Positions 16,946-25,452 of a DNA stretch of 64,000 bases are shown here, one piece after another. The stretch comes from DASSQJ01 sp963726295 (GTDB lineage: Bacteria > Actinomycetota > Actinomycetes > Actinomycetales > Dermatophilaceae). Every line of letters starts with the position of its first letter. Position 1 is the first letter of the stretch. A program made the position numbers and the translations under genes. The DNA lies in contig CAVSBW010000012.1 of NCBI GenBank assembly GCA_963726295.1, positions 248,001-312,000 on the forward strand. The letters are read 5' to 3'. The notes beneath the pieces were generated by a model that had not been told where the DNA came from, ran no database searches, and worked only from the letters and a program-made list of their open reading frames with translations.

Positions 16946-18001
16946 GTGCTCGCTGCCCTCGCCACCGACTCGTCGGCGGGCCTCGACCTCTCGCCGTGGG
17001 TGTGGTGGGCGACCATCGGCGTCGCGGCCGCCGTGCTGACCTTCGACGTCGTCGCCATCAGGCACCGCCCGCACCGGCCCTCCACGCGCGAGCTGACCCT
17101 GGCCCTGAGCGGATACGTCGGGGCGGCCGTCCTCTTCGGGCTCGCGATGTGGTGGTGGGCCGGGCCGCAACCGGCCGGCGAGTTCTTCGCGGGCTGGCTC
17201 ACCGAGTACTCGCTGTCGGTCGACAACCTCTTCATCTTCATCCTCATCATGGCCAAGTTCGCCGTGCCCGAGCGGCTGCAGCAGTTCGCGCTCATGGTGG
17301 GGATCGTCATCGCCATCGTGCTCCGCGGCCTCTTCATCGCCGTGGGTGCGGCCGCCATCAACAGCTTCAGCTGGATCTTCTACATCTTCGGTGCCTTCCT
17401 CATCTACACCGCCGTCCGGCTGGCCCGCGAGGGCGAGAGCGCCGACGACGAGTACGAGGAAAGCCGGTTCATGCGCCTCATGGAGCGACGGTTCCCCGCC
17501 ACCCAGGAGTACGACGACACCCGGCTGTTCACCGTCCGCGGCGGCAAGCGGCTAGCCACCCCGTTGTTCTTCGTGATCATCGCGCTCGGCACCACGGACC
17601 TGCTCTTCGCGCTCGACTCCATCCCGGCGATCTACGGGCTCACGAACGAGCCGTACATCGTGCTCGTCGCCAACCTCTTCGCGCTCATGGGGCTGCGGCA
17701 GCTGTACTTCCTCATCGGCGGCCTGCTGAAGAAGCTCGTCTACCTGAGCATCGGGCTCGCCGTGCTGCTCGCCTTCATCGGCGTGAAGCTGCTGCTCCAC
17801 GCCCTCCACGAGAACGAGCTGCCGTTCGTCAACGGCGGGGAGCCGGTGGCCGTGCCCGAGATCCCGATCTGGCTCTCCCTCGTGGCCATCGTGGTCATCC
17901 TGGGGGTCACCACGGTGGCCAGCCTGTGGCGCACCCGTCGCCACCCGGAGGAGGTCGGCGACGGGGCCGGGCCCCGCCGGACCCACGACGACACGCCATG
18001 A
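16946..18001 (+). CDS. TerC/Alx-family integral membrane protein
   Basis: 351-residue polytopic membrane protein; TerC/Alx members are linked to manganese export and metal insertion into secreted proteins. Helices alternate along the whole length. The conserved acidic motifs inside helices are LSVDNLFIFILI and ALDSIPAIYGL, with a further RGLFIAVGAAAINSF. A cytoplasmic loop rich in acidic/basic residues (about 155-190) and a charged C-terminal tail follow the family pattern. The GTG start is supported by TAGACT 6 nt upstream; this leaves no room for a manganese riboswitch leader. Confidence 0.9.
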   Translation: MLAALATDSSAGLDLSPWVWWATIGVAAAVLTFDVVAIRHRPHRPSTRELTLALSGYVGAAVLFGLAMWWWAGPQPAGEFFAGWLTEYSLSVDNLFIFILIMAKFAVPERLQQFALMVGIVIAIVLRGLFIAVGAAAINSFSWIFYIFGAFLIYTAVRLAREGESADDEYEESRFMRLMERRFPATQEYDDTRLFTVRGGKRLATPLFFVIIALGTTDLLFALDSIPAIYGLTNEPYIVLVANLFALMGLRQLYFLIGGLLKKLVYLSIGLAVLLAFIGVKLLLHALHENELPFVNGGEPVAVPEIPIWLSLVAIVVILGVTTVASLWRTRRHPEEVGDGAGPRRTHDDTP

Positions 18002-18016
18002 CCCCGCTGGGCGCTC

Positions 18017-18892
18017 TCAGGTGGCGGCGCCCTCGGCGGGGTCCTTGCGAGCCCCCATCCCGAGCACCAGCGCCGACGCGGCCACGACCAACCCCATGCC
18101 GACCAGCTGCCCCAAGTCGAGCCGCTGGCCGAGGACGAGCAGGCCGGCGAGGGCTGCCGCTGCGGGCTCGAGGCTGAGCAGGATGCCGAACACCCGGGCG
18201 GAGAGCCGCCGCAGCGCGAGCAGCTCGAGCGAGTAGGGGAGCACCGACGAGAGGACGGCGATGCCGAGCCCCTTGACCAACGTCGGCGTCGTCCAGCCGG
18301 GGACGCTCCCGATGCCGAAGGGGAGGGTGACGACGGTGGCGACGACCATGGCCAGCGCGAGGCCCTCCAACCGCGGAAAGAGGGCTCCCGTGCGTCCGGA
18401 CAGGACGATGTACGCGGCCCAGAAGCCACCGGCTGCCAGGGCGAGTCCGATGCCGAGCCACTCGAGCTCGGCGACGGGGGTGCTGAGCGCCTCGGAGATG
18501 AGGACCACGCCGAGGGCCGCCGCGAGCACCGCGACCCCGTCGACCATCCGTCGGGACAGGGCGGCCGCGAGGGTGAGCGGCCCGATGAACTCGATGGTCA
18601 CGGCCACGCCGATGGGCAGGTGCGCCAGCGACCCGTAGAAGGCGAAGTTCATCATCCCGAGGGAGATACCGAAGGCCCCGACGGTCAGCCACGCCCGTCG
18701 CCCGTGGCCCCGCCACCGGGGACGCGCCACGACGAGCAGCAGGACGGTGGCGAACAGGAGGCGCATCGTCACCGCTCCGCCGGCTCCGATGACCGGCACG
18801 AGGGTCTGGGCGAGCGCCCCGCCGAACTGCACCGAGATGATCCCGGTGAGGACGAGCACCGGGGCGGGGACCCTCTCGGCGGCACTCGTCAC
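18017..18892 (-). CDS. EamA/DMT-superfamily exporter (RhtA-like)
   Basis: 291 residues with about ten hydrophobic helices in two EamA repeats, the fold of drug/metabolite exporters. The N-terminal repeat begins VLVLTGIISVQFGGALAQTL; the second begins after a Arg-Thr linker around ALFPRLEGLALAMV. The motif ALRRLSARVFGILLSLEPAAAAL is typical of the RhtA/YdcZ-like branch that exports amino acids such as threonine/homoserine, though substrate is inferred. The GTG at 18892 is supported by TAGCCT 6 nt upstream on the minus strand. It is convergent with the TerC gene. Confidence 0.86.
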   Translation of the reverse strand: MTSAAERVPAPVLVLTGIISVQFGGALAQTLVPVIGAGGAVTMRLLFATVLLLVVARPRWRGHGRRAWLTVGAFGISLGMMNFAFYGSLAHLPIGVAVTIEFIGPLTLAAALSRRMVDGVAVLAAALGVVLISEALSTPVAELEWLGIGLALAAGGFWAAYIVLSGRTGALFPRLEGLALAMVVATVVTLPFGIGSVPGWTTPTLVKGLGIAVLSSVLPYSLELLALRRLSARVFGILLSLEPAAAALAGLLVLGQRLDLGQLVGMGLVVAASALVLGMGARKDPAEGAAT

Positions 18893-18898
18893 CGGCTC

Positions 18899-18904
18899 AG
18901 GCTA
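18899..18904 (-). promoter_or_regulatory. -10 element, leaderless promoter of the EamA exporter gene
   Basis: On the minus strand TAGCCT is followed by 6 nt and the GTG at 18892. Confidence 0.55.
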
Positions 18905-18960
18905 GCCAGCGACCACCGGTCGCCGCGTGGTGGCGCCGGCGGCCCCGCCCCGGTGCGCCG

Positions 18961-19740
18961 TCAGCCCCGGCGGGTGCGGCGTGCGTGCAGGCTCCAGCCC
19001 ACCACCACGCCCACCGCGGCGGCGACGACCTGTGAGAGCCCGGGCAGCTCCACGGCCCACAGCCAGTGCACCGGCGGGATCTCGTGGATGGGCCATCCGG
19101 AGGCCTCGGCCCGCTCTCGGAGGGCGGCGTCCGGGTTGACGACGTGGGGGAAGCCCACCGCCTCGAGCAGCTCGAGCGAGCCCGCCCGGTCGGCGAAGAC
19201 GTGGCTCGCGGCCAGGTCGATCCCCTCGCGCACGGCCAGGTCCTCGACCGCCGCGAGCTTGGCCGGGCCGACGAGCGGCCGACCCGCCGCCCGCCCGGTG
19301 TAGCGGCCGTCGGGTCCCACCTCCGCCTCGGTCGCGAGCACGAAGTCGACGTCGATCGTCTCGGCCACGGCCGTCGCGAGCTCGCGGGGGGCGACGGTGA
19401 CGAGCACGCTCGACGTGTTCGGGCCGGACCAGCGCGCAATGGCCTGCTCCACCTGGGGGTTCAGGCGCGGGAGGATCTCGGTGGTCGCGATGGTGCGCGC
19501 CCACTCCCTCACCTCGTCGCGGTCACGCCCCGTGAGGAGCTCGAGGACGATGCCCTGGGGGAGGTCGGGCTCACCCACCCCCGCCCAGCGACGGACCGGC
19601 CGGGTGGCGTGCCCGCCCGCCAGGGCGAGGAGGTTGTGGCCCCGGCCGGAGGTGCCGGCGCCGCGGCCGAGCAGTGCCATGGACACGCTCGCCCGCAGGG
19701 TCCGGTCGAGGTCGAAGAACGCGGCGGAACGAGCGGTCAT
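18961..19740 (-). CDS. HAD-IB family hydrolase with C-terminal membrane segment
   Basis: About 259 residues. Motif I with the nucleophile is AAFFDLDRTL near the N-terminus, motif II lies in SSVLVTVAPRELA, the Lys in VGPAKLAAV and the terminal aspartate in HVFADRAGSLELLEAVG. The subclass IB cap is shared with SerB and with phospholipid-phosphate phosphatases. A hydrophobic segment at the C-terminus (LSQVVAAAVGVVVGWSL) suggests membrane attachment. The ATG shares one base with the stop of the phospholipase-D-like gene (TGATG), so both are translated together; the substrate may be a phospholipid intermediate, which is inference. Confidence 0.82.
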   Translation of the reverse strand: MTARSAAFFDLDRTLRASVSMALLGRGAGTSGRGHNLLALAGGHATRPVRRWAGVGEPDLPQGIVLELLTGRDRDEVREWARTIATTEILPRLNPQVEQAIARWSGPNTSSVLVTVAPRELATAVAETIDVDFVLATEAEVGPDGRYTGRAAGRPLVGPAKLAAVEDLAVREGIDLAASHVFADRAGSLELLEAVGFPHVVNPDAALRERAEASGWPIHEIPPVHWLWAVELPGLSQVVAAAVGVVVGWSLHARRTRRG

Positions 19741-21302
19741 CAGGTCCTCTTCGAGTAGCGGACGGGCGCGAGCACCCGCTCGGTCGGGTGGAACCCCCGC
19801 GGCGACCCGTCTCGCCGCCAGGTGTCGGGGTCGGCACCCGGGGGGAGCCATGCCCGTCGCCAGATGCCGAGGGCGGTGTCGAGGTCCTCGAGGTGCGGTC
19901 GGAGCTCCTCGGTGACCGGGGTGCGCAGGTGCTCGGCCCACAGGGACACCCGCAGGTCACGGACGGCCGACCCGGTGGTGACGAGCGCGCTGGACAGCTC
20001 GGTGTCGGTGCCCACCATCGAGCGGCCGAAGAAGTTGGCCGAGCCGATGGAGGCGAAGGCGTCGTCGACCAGGACTACCTTGGTGTGCACGGTGAGGTCG
20101 CGGACCCGGTACATGACGACGTTGCGGCGGACGTCAGGGGCCAGTCGGTCGACGACGCGCCACCGCAGGTCCCGCGTCAGCTCGAGGGGCAGGTCGGCCC
20201 GGCCGCCGTCGGCGGGGTCCCGCTTGCCGGAGCCCACGAGGACGATCCGCACCCCCCGGCGCGCGGCGCGGCGCAACGGCCCGTAGAGGGTGTGCCGCCA
20301 GCCGCCCCCGGGCATCTCCTTGAGGTACTGGTCCTCGACGTACACGTACCGCTGTGCGCCGTCGATGGCCGAGGCGAGGGTGTGGAACACCTCGTGCACC
20401 CCGCCGGCGGGCACCCCCGGGCGGCGCACACGCCGGAGGAGCCGGATGCTGTCGACCGCCCACGGGTTGAACGACCGGACGACGCTGACCGCGGTGTCCC
20501 CCGCCTGCCGGGGCGGCTGCGGTGGGGCCGCGGGCAGGGTCAACGGCCGGAGCGGGGGGTTGAGCACGCCCATCCCGCCCATCGAGAGCATCCAGTACCG
20601 GCGCGGGAGCGCGGCCGCGACCCCCCACCGGTAGCGGTAGACCTCCCACACGCGGTCGGCCCCGGGGCCGCGCAACCGCACCGCGGCGTCGTGCCACCCC
20701 CAGCGCTCGGTGCCGAGCCGCATCCGGTCGTGGGGGCCCTCGTCGAAGCGGTCGAGGGCGAGGTCCAGGCCACCGACGAAGGCGGTGACCTCGTCACCCA
20801 GGCGGACGAGGACGATCTTCTGGTGGTTGGAGCCGATGAGCGCCCCCGACCAGTCGAGCAGCACGCGGTCACGCAGCGGGGGTCGTCCGGTGTCGCGGGT
20901 CGACGGCACCCAGCCGCGCATCCTGCGGGCCGCCTCGACGTTGGCCCGGAACGGGCCGACCGGCAGCCAGCTGACGCCCCCGGAGAACACCCCGCCCGAC
21001 AGGAGCACCCGCACGTCGGCGCCGTCGTGGGCCTTCTCCGCCAGCTGGTCCGCCACCGGCCGGAAACCCTCGTCGCCCTCCCGGCGCCCGTGGAGGTCGA
21101 GGTCCGGCGCGACCTGGAGGCCCGCGATGAGCACCGCGTCGCCCGGTCCGACCCTCGAGAGCAGCCGGTCGAGCTCGGCGAAGTACGAGATGCCGTCGAC
21201 GAAGGGGGTCCACTCGGTGTCCTCGGCGTAGACCGGACACTCCGGGGTCGGGGGCGGCAGGTACCGCGCCACGAGGCGGTCGAGCGGGCGCGGCGGGGTC
21301 AC
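19740..21302 (-). CDS. Phospholipase-D-like (cardiolipin-synthase-like) protein
   Basis: About 520 residues with two HKD-type half-sites: the first is GSNHQKIVLVRLGD, the second VHTKVVLVDDAFASIGSANF, the pair that forms one PLD active site. It most resembles PLD/cardiolipin-synthase family proteins acting on phospholipids, but no N-terminal membrane helices are seen, so it may be a soluble or peripheral PLD hydrolase. GTG 21302 (VTPPRPLDRLVARYL) is the favoured start; the frame stays open to about 21587 but would then cross the glycosyltransferase promoter. Its stop overlaps the HAD gene start. Confidence 0.8.
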   Translation of the reverse strand: MTPPRPLDRLVARYLPPPTPECPVYAEDTEWTPFVDGISYFAELDRLLSRVGPGDAVLIAGLQVAPDLDLHGRREGDEGFRPVADQLAEKAHDGADVRVLLSGGVFSGGVSWLPVGPFRANVEAARRMRGWVPSTRDTGRPPLRDRVLLDWSGALIGSNHQKIVLVRLGDEVTAFVGGLDLALDRFDEGPHDRMRLGTERWGWHDAAVRLRGPGADRVWEVYRYRWGVAAALPRRYWMLSMGGMGVLNPPLRPLTLPAAPPQPPRQAGDTAVSVVRSFNPWAVDSIRLLRRVRRPGVPAGGVHEVFHTLASAIDGAQRYVYVEDQYLKEMPGGGWRHTLYGPLRRAARRGVRIVLVGSGKRDPADGGRADLPLELTRDLRWRVVDRLAPDVRRNVVMYRVRDLTVHTKVVLVDDAFASIGSANFFGRSMVGTDTELSSALVTTGSAVRDLRVSLWAEHLRTPVTEELRPHLEDLDTALGIWRRAWLPPGADPDTWRRDGSPRGFHPTERVLAPVRYSKRT

Positions 21303-21405
21303 GGTGCGAGCATCGCCGGTGGTGGGGTGGTTGATCAACCGGAGGCCACGGAGGGGTACCGCCCCACCGGGGGCTCGGACGGGTGCACCGGCGCGGTCGG
21401 CGCTG

Positions 21406-21411
21406 TACCGT
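21406..21411 (+). promoter_or_regulatory. Possible -10 element for the glycosyltransferase gene
   Basis: TACCGT, about 31 nt before the ATG at 21443, which has its own ribosome binding site (GGAAGGAC). The -35 region is not recognisable. Confidence 0.35.
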
Positions 21412-21442
21412 GGCGCTCCGGTCGCGCCCGACGGAAGGACCC

Positions 21443-23869
21443 ATGTCGTCATCTCCCGAAGCCCCGTCCCCCGTGACGGGACAGGACGCGGCTGCGGCGC
21501 CCTCCGCCGGCGTGCTCCCACGCCTCCCCGCCGACGCGGTGCTCGCGACCATCGGCCGGTTCGCGACGCGGTACCCGGACGGGGCATGGCTCGACCTGCT
21601 CGCCCTTCGGGCCAGCGGCGGTCGGTCGGACGCCGCGGGCCTGGTCGCCCGGTCGCGGTCCGGCGACCTCGACGGCACCGATGCCCGTGACCTGGCGTGG
21701 TTCGGCTACGTGTTCGCCGCCGAGCTGGGTGACCGCGCGGACCTCGACGACGTCGCCGACATCCTCGGGCACGCGATGGCCACGCAGCCGCGGGTCGGCC
21801 CGAAGGTCCATGCCCTCTGGCTCCAGGTGCTCCTGCGCACCGGCCGGCTTGACGCCGCGGGCTCCGGCCCGGCCGAGGCAGACATCGAGCCCGACGAGTG
21901 GTGGGCGGTCTCCACCGACCTGCTCAACCCCGTCCGCACCGGCACGGGGAGTACGACGCGATGGCTGGAGTCCCTCAGCCGCCCGTTCGCCCGCCACGGC
22001 CTGGTCCCGCTGCGGCTCGACCGGCCCGCTCCGGCTCCCTTCGACCGGATGACCACCGAACCGGTCGCGGCCATCGACGGTGATCTGGTCTCGGTCGTCA
22101 TGCCGGTGTACAACCCCGGGCCCAGCCTGCTGACGTCGGTGCGCTCCGTGCTGGCGCAGAGCTGGTCGAACATCGAGGTGCTCCTGTGCGACGACGCGTC
22201 GACCAGGGGACATGACCTGCTCGAGGAGGCCGCCGGCCTCGACACTCGGGTCCGGCTGCTCCGGTCACCGCGGAACGGCGGCGCCTACGGCGCCCGCAAC
22301 CTCGGTCTGGCAGAGGCGAGCGGACGCCATCTCACGTTCCAGGACAGCGATGACTGGTCGCATCCCCAGCGCCTCGAACGCGAGCTCGCCGCGCTGGACC
22401 GCCGGCCCGGCGCCGTGGCCACGGTGGGCCACACCCTGCGGGCCACAGAGTCCCTGCTCGTCGCAGCGCTCGGTCTGCGCAAGGTCGCCCTCAACCTGTC
22501 CTCCCTCCTCGTGCTCCGGGATCCCGTGGTCGAGCACCTGGGCGCCTTCGACACGGTGCGCAGGTCGGGCGACCGGGAGTTCCTGGGCCGGGTCGGGGCC
22601 GTCTTCGGTGACGATGCGGTGGTCACCCTCCCCGAACCGCTCGCCGTCTGCCAGCTGACACCGGGGTCGTTGTCACGCGGCGACATGGGCTTCCTCCGGC
22701 GGCACGCCGCCCGTCAGGCGTACGCCACAACCGCCGGTGCGTGGCACCGCGCCATCGAGGGCGGTCGGGAGAGCCCGACACTGCACCCGCCGGCGCGGGC
22801 GCCGTTCCCGGCTCCTGCATACATCGCCTCCGGCTCCGCCTCGGACGACGCCGGGTCCGCAGACGTGGCGCTCCTCGCCAACCCCGCCGCCACCGCTCCC
22901 GCCGGGCTCGACCCGATGGTGGACGCCCTGTGCGAGGCCGGCCTGCGAGTGGCCGTCGTCGAGTTCACCGGTCCTGCCGACACGACGCGACAGCCCGAGG
23001 TGCCCGGTGACGCGCTGGCGGACCGGTTCCGGTCCGGCGAGGCCCGCTGGGTGCTCCCCGGGGAGCGCGTTCGCGTGCCGCTGGCCCTCGTCCACGACCC
23101 CGCTGCGGTCCTCACCATGCCGGTCGGGAGGCTGGCCGACGTGCACGCCGACCATCTCGTCGTCGTCGCCGACCGGGCCGGCGACTACGACGCGGCGACG
23201 GTCGCGGAGCGCGCGTCGCGGGCATCCGCCGGCTCGGTGCACTGGCTTCCCGCCGGCGAGGCGGTGGCGCTCGAGCTACGCCGGTCGGTGCCGGCGGCGT
23301 CGCTGCTCTCCCCGGCCCGCTGGCTCGTACTGCCCGACCGCGCCGGCGCGCCACGACCGGCCTCCAGCCCGCCGGTCGTCGGGCTGGTGCCGCCCCGCGA
23401 CGTCGACCGGCGGGCCCGGCGGAGGTGGGAGCGTACCCGGGTGCCGCACGAGGCCGACACCGCCGTCTGGTGCCTCGGCAACGGACGGAGCACGATCGGC
23501 GGCCGGGAGGTGCGCCGCGTCGGCTCGTCCGAGGGCGGCTGGTCGGAGCTGCTCGAGGGGGCCGACTACCTCGTCCTGCCGCCGATGCCGACCCCGCACC
23601 TGACCCGGCAGGTCGTGGAGGCGTGGGCGAACGGCACCGTCGTCATCGCCGAGGACGCGCTGCGGCCCCACCTGGGGGCGGCGGCCGCCTACCCGGGGTC
23701 CGGCACCGTCGACGCGTGCATCGACCGGCTCGCGAAGGACCCGGGGCAGCACGCGGCGATCCAGGGGCGGGGACTGGAGTGGGTTCGGCGGTACGCCGCG
23801 CCGGAGCGGCTGGTCGCCACGCACGCTGCACTGACGACCGAGCTGGAGCGCCGCACGCGGGTCACCTGA
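21443..23869 (+). CDS. Large glycosyltransferase with a family 2 domain
   Basis: About 808 residues. Residues 1-210 are helical without a recognised domain. A GT2 catalytic domain (about 216-400) shows VSVVMPVYNPGPSL, LLCDDASTRGHDLL, GGAYGARNLGLAEASG and the metal-binding FQDSDDWSHP. The C-terminal 400 residues look like a second, degenerate glycosyltransferase half: ALLANPAATAPAGLDPM resembles a GT4 opening, and EAWANGTVVIAEDALRPHL resembles the end of a GT-B domain. It probably acts on cell-surface glycan at the membrane, as no signal or membrane helix is visible. The gene stands alone, divergent from the PLD gene. Confidence 0.82.
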   Translation: MSSSPEAPSPVTGQDAAAAPSAGVLPRLPADAVLATIGRFATRYPDGAWLDLLALRASGGRSDAAGLVARSRSGDLDGTDARDLAWFGYVFAAELGDRADLDDVADILGHAMATQPRVGPKVHALWLQVLLRTGRLDAAGSGPAEADIEPDEWWAVSTDLLNPVRTGTGSTTRWLESLSRPFARHGLVPLRLDRPAPAPFDRMTTEPVAAIDGDLVSVVMPVYNPGPSLLTSVRSVLAQSWSNIEVLLCDDASTRGHDLLEEAAGLDTRVRLLRSPRNGGAYGARNLGLAEASGRHLTFQDSDDWSHPQRLERELAALDRRPGAVATVGHTLRATESLLVAALGLRKVALNLSSLLVLRDPVVEHLGAFDTVRRSGDREFLGRVGAVFGDDAVVTLPEPLAVCQLTPGSLSRGDMGFLRRHAARQAYATTAGAWHRAIEGGRESPTLHPPARAPFPAPAYIASGSASDDAGSADVALLANPAATAPAGLDPMVDALCEAGLRVAVVEFTGPADTTRQPEVPGDALADRFRSGEARWVLPGERVRVPLALVHDPAAVLTMPVGRLADVHADHLVVVADRAGDYDAATVAERASRASAGSVHWLPAGEAVALELRRSVPAASLLSPARWLVLPDRAGAPRPASSPPVVGLVPPRDVDRRARRRWERTRVPHEADTAVWCLGNGRSTIGGREVRRVGSSEGGWSELLEGADYLVLPPMPTPHLTRQVVEAWANGTVVIAEDALRPHLGAAAAYPGSGTVDACIDRLAKDPGQHAAIQGRGLEWVRRYAAPERLVATHAALTTELERRTRVT

Positions 23870-23967
23870 GGTCGTGGGGGAACCGGGCGTCGGGCTCCCC
23901 GTGCACGGCGTGACCCGATGTCGTGTCCACGAGCCCGGGGACGAGCGCGCCCGCGCGGGAGCAGCAT

Positions 23968-24010
23968 CGCCCCGGAACCCCGCGGGTCGCACCACAAGGG
24001 TTCCGGGGCG
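23968..24010. terminator. Bidirectional stem-loop between convergent genes
   Basis: A perfect 13-bp inverted repeat (CGCCCCGGAACCC at 23968-23980 and its complement at 23998-24010) around a 17-nt loop. It lies between the ends of the glycosyltransferase (+) and MBL hydrolase (-) genes, the usual place for a shared terminator. There is no T-run on either side, so the mechanism is uncertain. The rest of the 212-nt gap holds a short palindrome (24011-24020) and nothing else I recognise. Confidence 0.55.
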
Positions 24011-24081
24011 ACCCCGGGGTTCGTGGCATCGGGCGAGAAAGGGGGGACGGCGCCCTGTCGGGCAACGAGGGCCGTCAGCGA

Positions 24082-24744
24082 TCACCAGCCGCGGTCGCGC
24101 CACTCGGCCAGGTGGGGGCGCTCGACGCCGAGGGTGGAGTCGTCGCCGTGGCCCGGGTAGAACCACGTGTCGTCGTCGTAGACCGCGAAGACCCGGTCGG
24201 TGACGTCGGCGATGAGCGAGTCGAAGCTCTGCCCCGGGTTCCTGGTGTTGCCGACCCCGCCGGGGAAGAGCGAGTCCCCCGTGAACAGGTGCGTCACGCC
24301 CTCCGGGTCGTGCCAGGCCAGGGCGACGGACCCGGGTGTGTGCCCGCGCAGGTGCACGACATCGAGCACCAGCTCGCCGACGGTGACCGTGTCGCCCTGG
24401 TGCAGCTCGACCTCGGGTGCCACCGGCAGGTGGGGGGCGTCGTCGGCGCCGGCGTAGGTGCGCGCGGCCGTGGCCTTCGCAACCGCCTCCAGGGCCCGGA
24501 CGTGGTCCCAGTGCTGGTGGGTGGTGACGAGGTGGTCCAGCCGCCCGGTGCCCTCGTCGACCAGCTGCAGGCACCGCTCGGGGTCGTCGGCAGCGTCCAC
24601 GAGGAGCTGCTGCCCGGTGGCGTGGCAGGTCATGAGGTACACGTTGTTGTGCTGCGGCGAGACGGCCATCTTGCGGATGGTCGCGGAGCCCAGCTCTCGC
24701 ACGTCCGTGGGGCCCGCAGTCTCGACGTGGCCGGTGTAGGTCAT
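24082..24744 (-). CDS. MBL-fold metallo-hydrolase (glyoxalase II-like)
   Basis: About 220 residues. The metal-binding motif is TTHQHWDH (HxHxDH), with further ligands in LRGHTPGSVALAW, FTGDSLFPGG and FYPGHGDDST, so a dinuclear site is expected. The overall pattern is that of hydroxyacylglutathione hydrolase-like MBL proteins; in a mycothiol organism a thioester of mycothiol is a plausible substrate, but this is inference. ATG 24744 follows the preceding gene's stop by 2 nt, so the two are co-transcribed. Confidence 0.87.
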   Translation of the reverse strand: MTYTGHVETAGPTDVRELGSATIRKMAVSPQHNNVYLMTCHATGQQLLVDAADDPERCLQLVDEGTGRLDHLVTTHQHWDHVRALEAVAKATAARTYAGADDAPHLPVAPEVELHQGDTVTVGELVLDVVHLRGHTPGSVALAWHDPEGVTHLFTGDSLFPGGVGNTRNPGQSFDSLIADVTDRVFAVYDDDTWFYPGHGDDSTLGVERPHLAEWRDRGW

Positions 24745-24746
24745 GC

Positions 24747-25439
24747 TCAGCGTCCTCCCGGGAGGTGGGGGAGCGGCTCGCCGCGGACACCCCGGGTGAG
24801 CCCGCGCGCGAGCCAGGCGAGGACCCCGGCCCGGTCGCCGGTGACGCGGGTGGTGCCCAGCCCCACGGTCCACTCCTCGCCCTCGGTCGTCGTGAGGGTC
24901 AGGTCGGGCACGGGGTCGCAGCGCCGCAGCCGCGTCACCTCGTCCTCGAGGAACAGGGCGACGAGGTCGGCCGGGACGTCGGCGAACCCGACGCCGGCGT
25001 CGAGGTCGACATGGTGGTACACGACCTCCCTCAGGCGCATGAACGGCAGGTGCCGAGCGGGGATGAACCGGACGCCCGGGACCCGCTCGAGCCGGGTATC
25101 GCCGTGCTCGGGGCGCAGCCGGCGCAGCGCGGCGCCGACCGCCTCGGCGGTGTCGTGCACGTCGCGCGCCTGGACGTCGAGGTCACGAGTGGCGCCCTCG
25201 TCGATGTCGGCGTCGCGGGCCTGCGCGGAGGAGTACATCGTCTCGCCGCTGCCGTCGACGGCGGCCCGGACGAGGGCCGCGATGCCCTCGGCGTTGCGGG
25301 CCAGGTGGCTGAGCACGTGGCCGCGCGTCCACCCCTCGCAGAGGCTGGGGCCGTGCACGCCGGCGAGGCGCCCGATGGTGTGCTCGAGCCGGGCGGTCTC
25401 ACGGTCGAGGGCATCCAGCAGGTCGGGTCGGTCGTCCAC
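24747..25439 (-). CDS. Mycothiol-dependent maleylpyruvate isomerase-type (DinB-like) protein
   Basis: 230 residues. The DinB-like four-helix metal site is visible in GWTRGHVLSHLARNAEGI and REVVYHHVDLDAG, and the C-terminus carries the short sterol-carrier-like beta region (LTLTTTEGEEWTVGLG). Family members bind zinc and use mycothiol, either in aromatic degradation or in unknown thiol chemistry. GTG 25439 is supported by TAGCGT 7 nt upstream. It overlaps functionally with the downstream MBL hydrolase (2 nt gap), hinting at shared mycothiol-linked detoxification. Confidence 0.82.
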   Translation of the reverse strand: MDDRPDLLDALDRETARLEHTIGRLAGVHGPSLCEGWTRGHVLSHLARNAEGIAALVRAAVDGSGETMYSSAQARDADIDEGATRDLDVQARDVHDTAEAVGAALRRLRPEHGDTRLERVPGVRFIPARHLPFMRLREVVYHHVDLDAGVGFADVPADLVALFLEDEVTRLRRCDPVPDLTLTTTEGEEWTVGLGTTRVTGDRAGVLAWLARGLTRGVRGEPLPHLPGGR

Positions 25440-25446
25440 GCGGGTG

Positions 25447-25452
25447 ACGCTA
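25447..25452 (-). promoter_or_regulatory. -10 element, leaderless promoter of the mycothiol-type gene
   Basis: On the minus strand TAGCGT, 7 nt, then GTG 25439. The hexamer lies just outside, and within a few bases of, the end of the GH15 gene. Confidence 0.55.

Noticed and set aside
24011..24020. ACCCCGGGGT palindrome.
   Set aside because: Too short and of a kind expected by chance at this base composition.
23862..24065. Short minus-strand open frame (67 codons) in the gap after the glycosyltransferase.
   Set aside because: It spans the 13-bp inverted repeat, has no ribosome binding site and is Pro/Arg-rich; likely non-coding.
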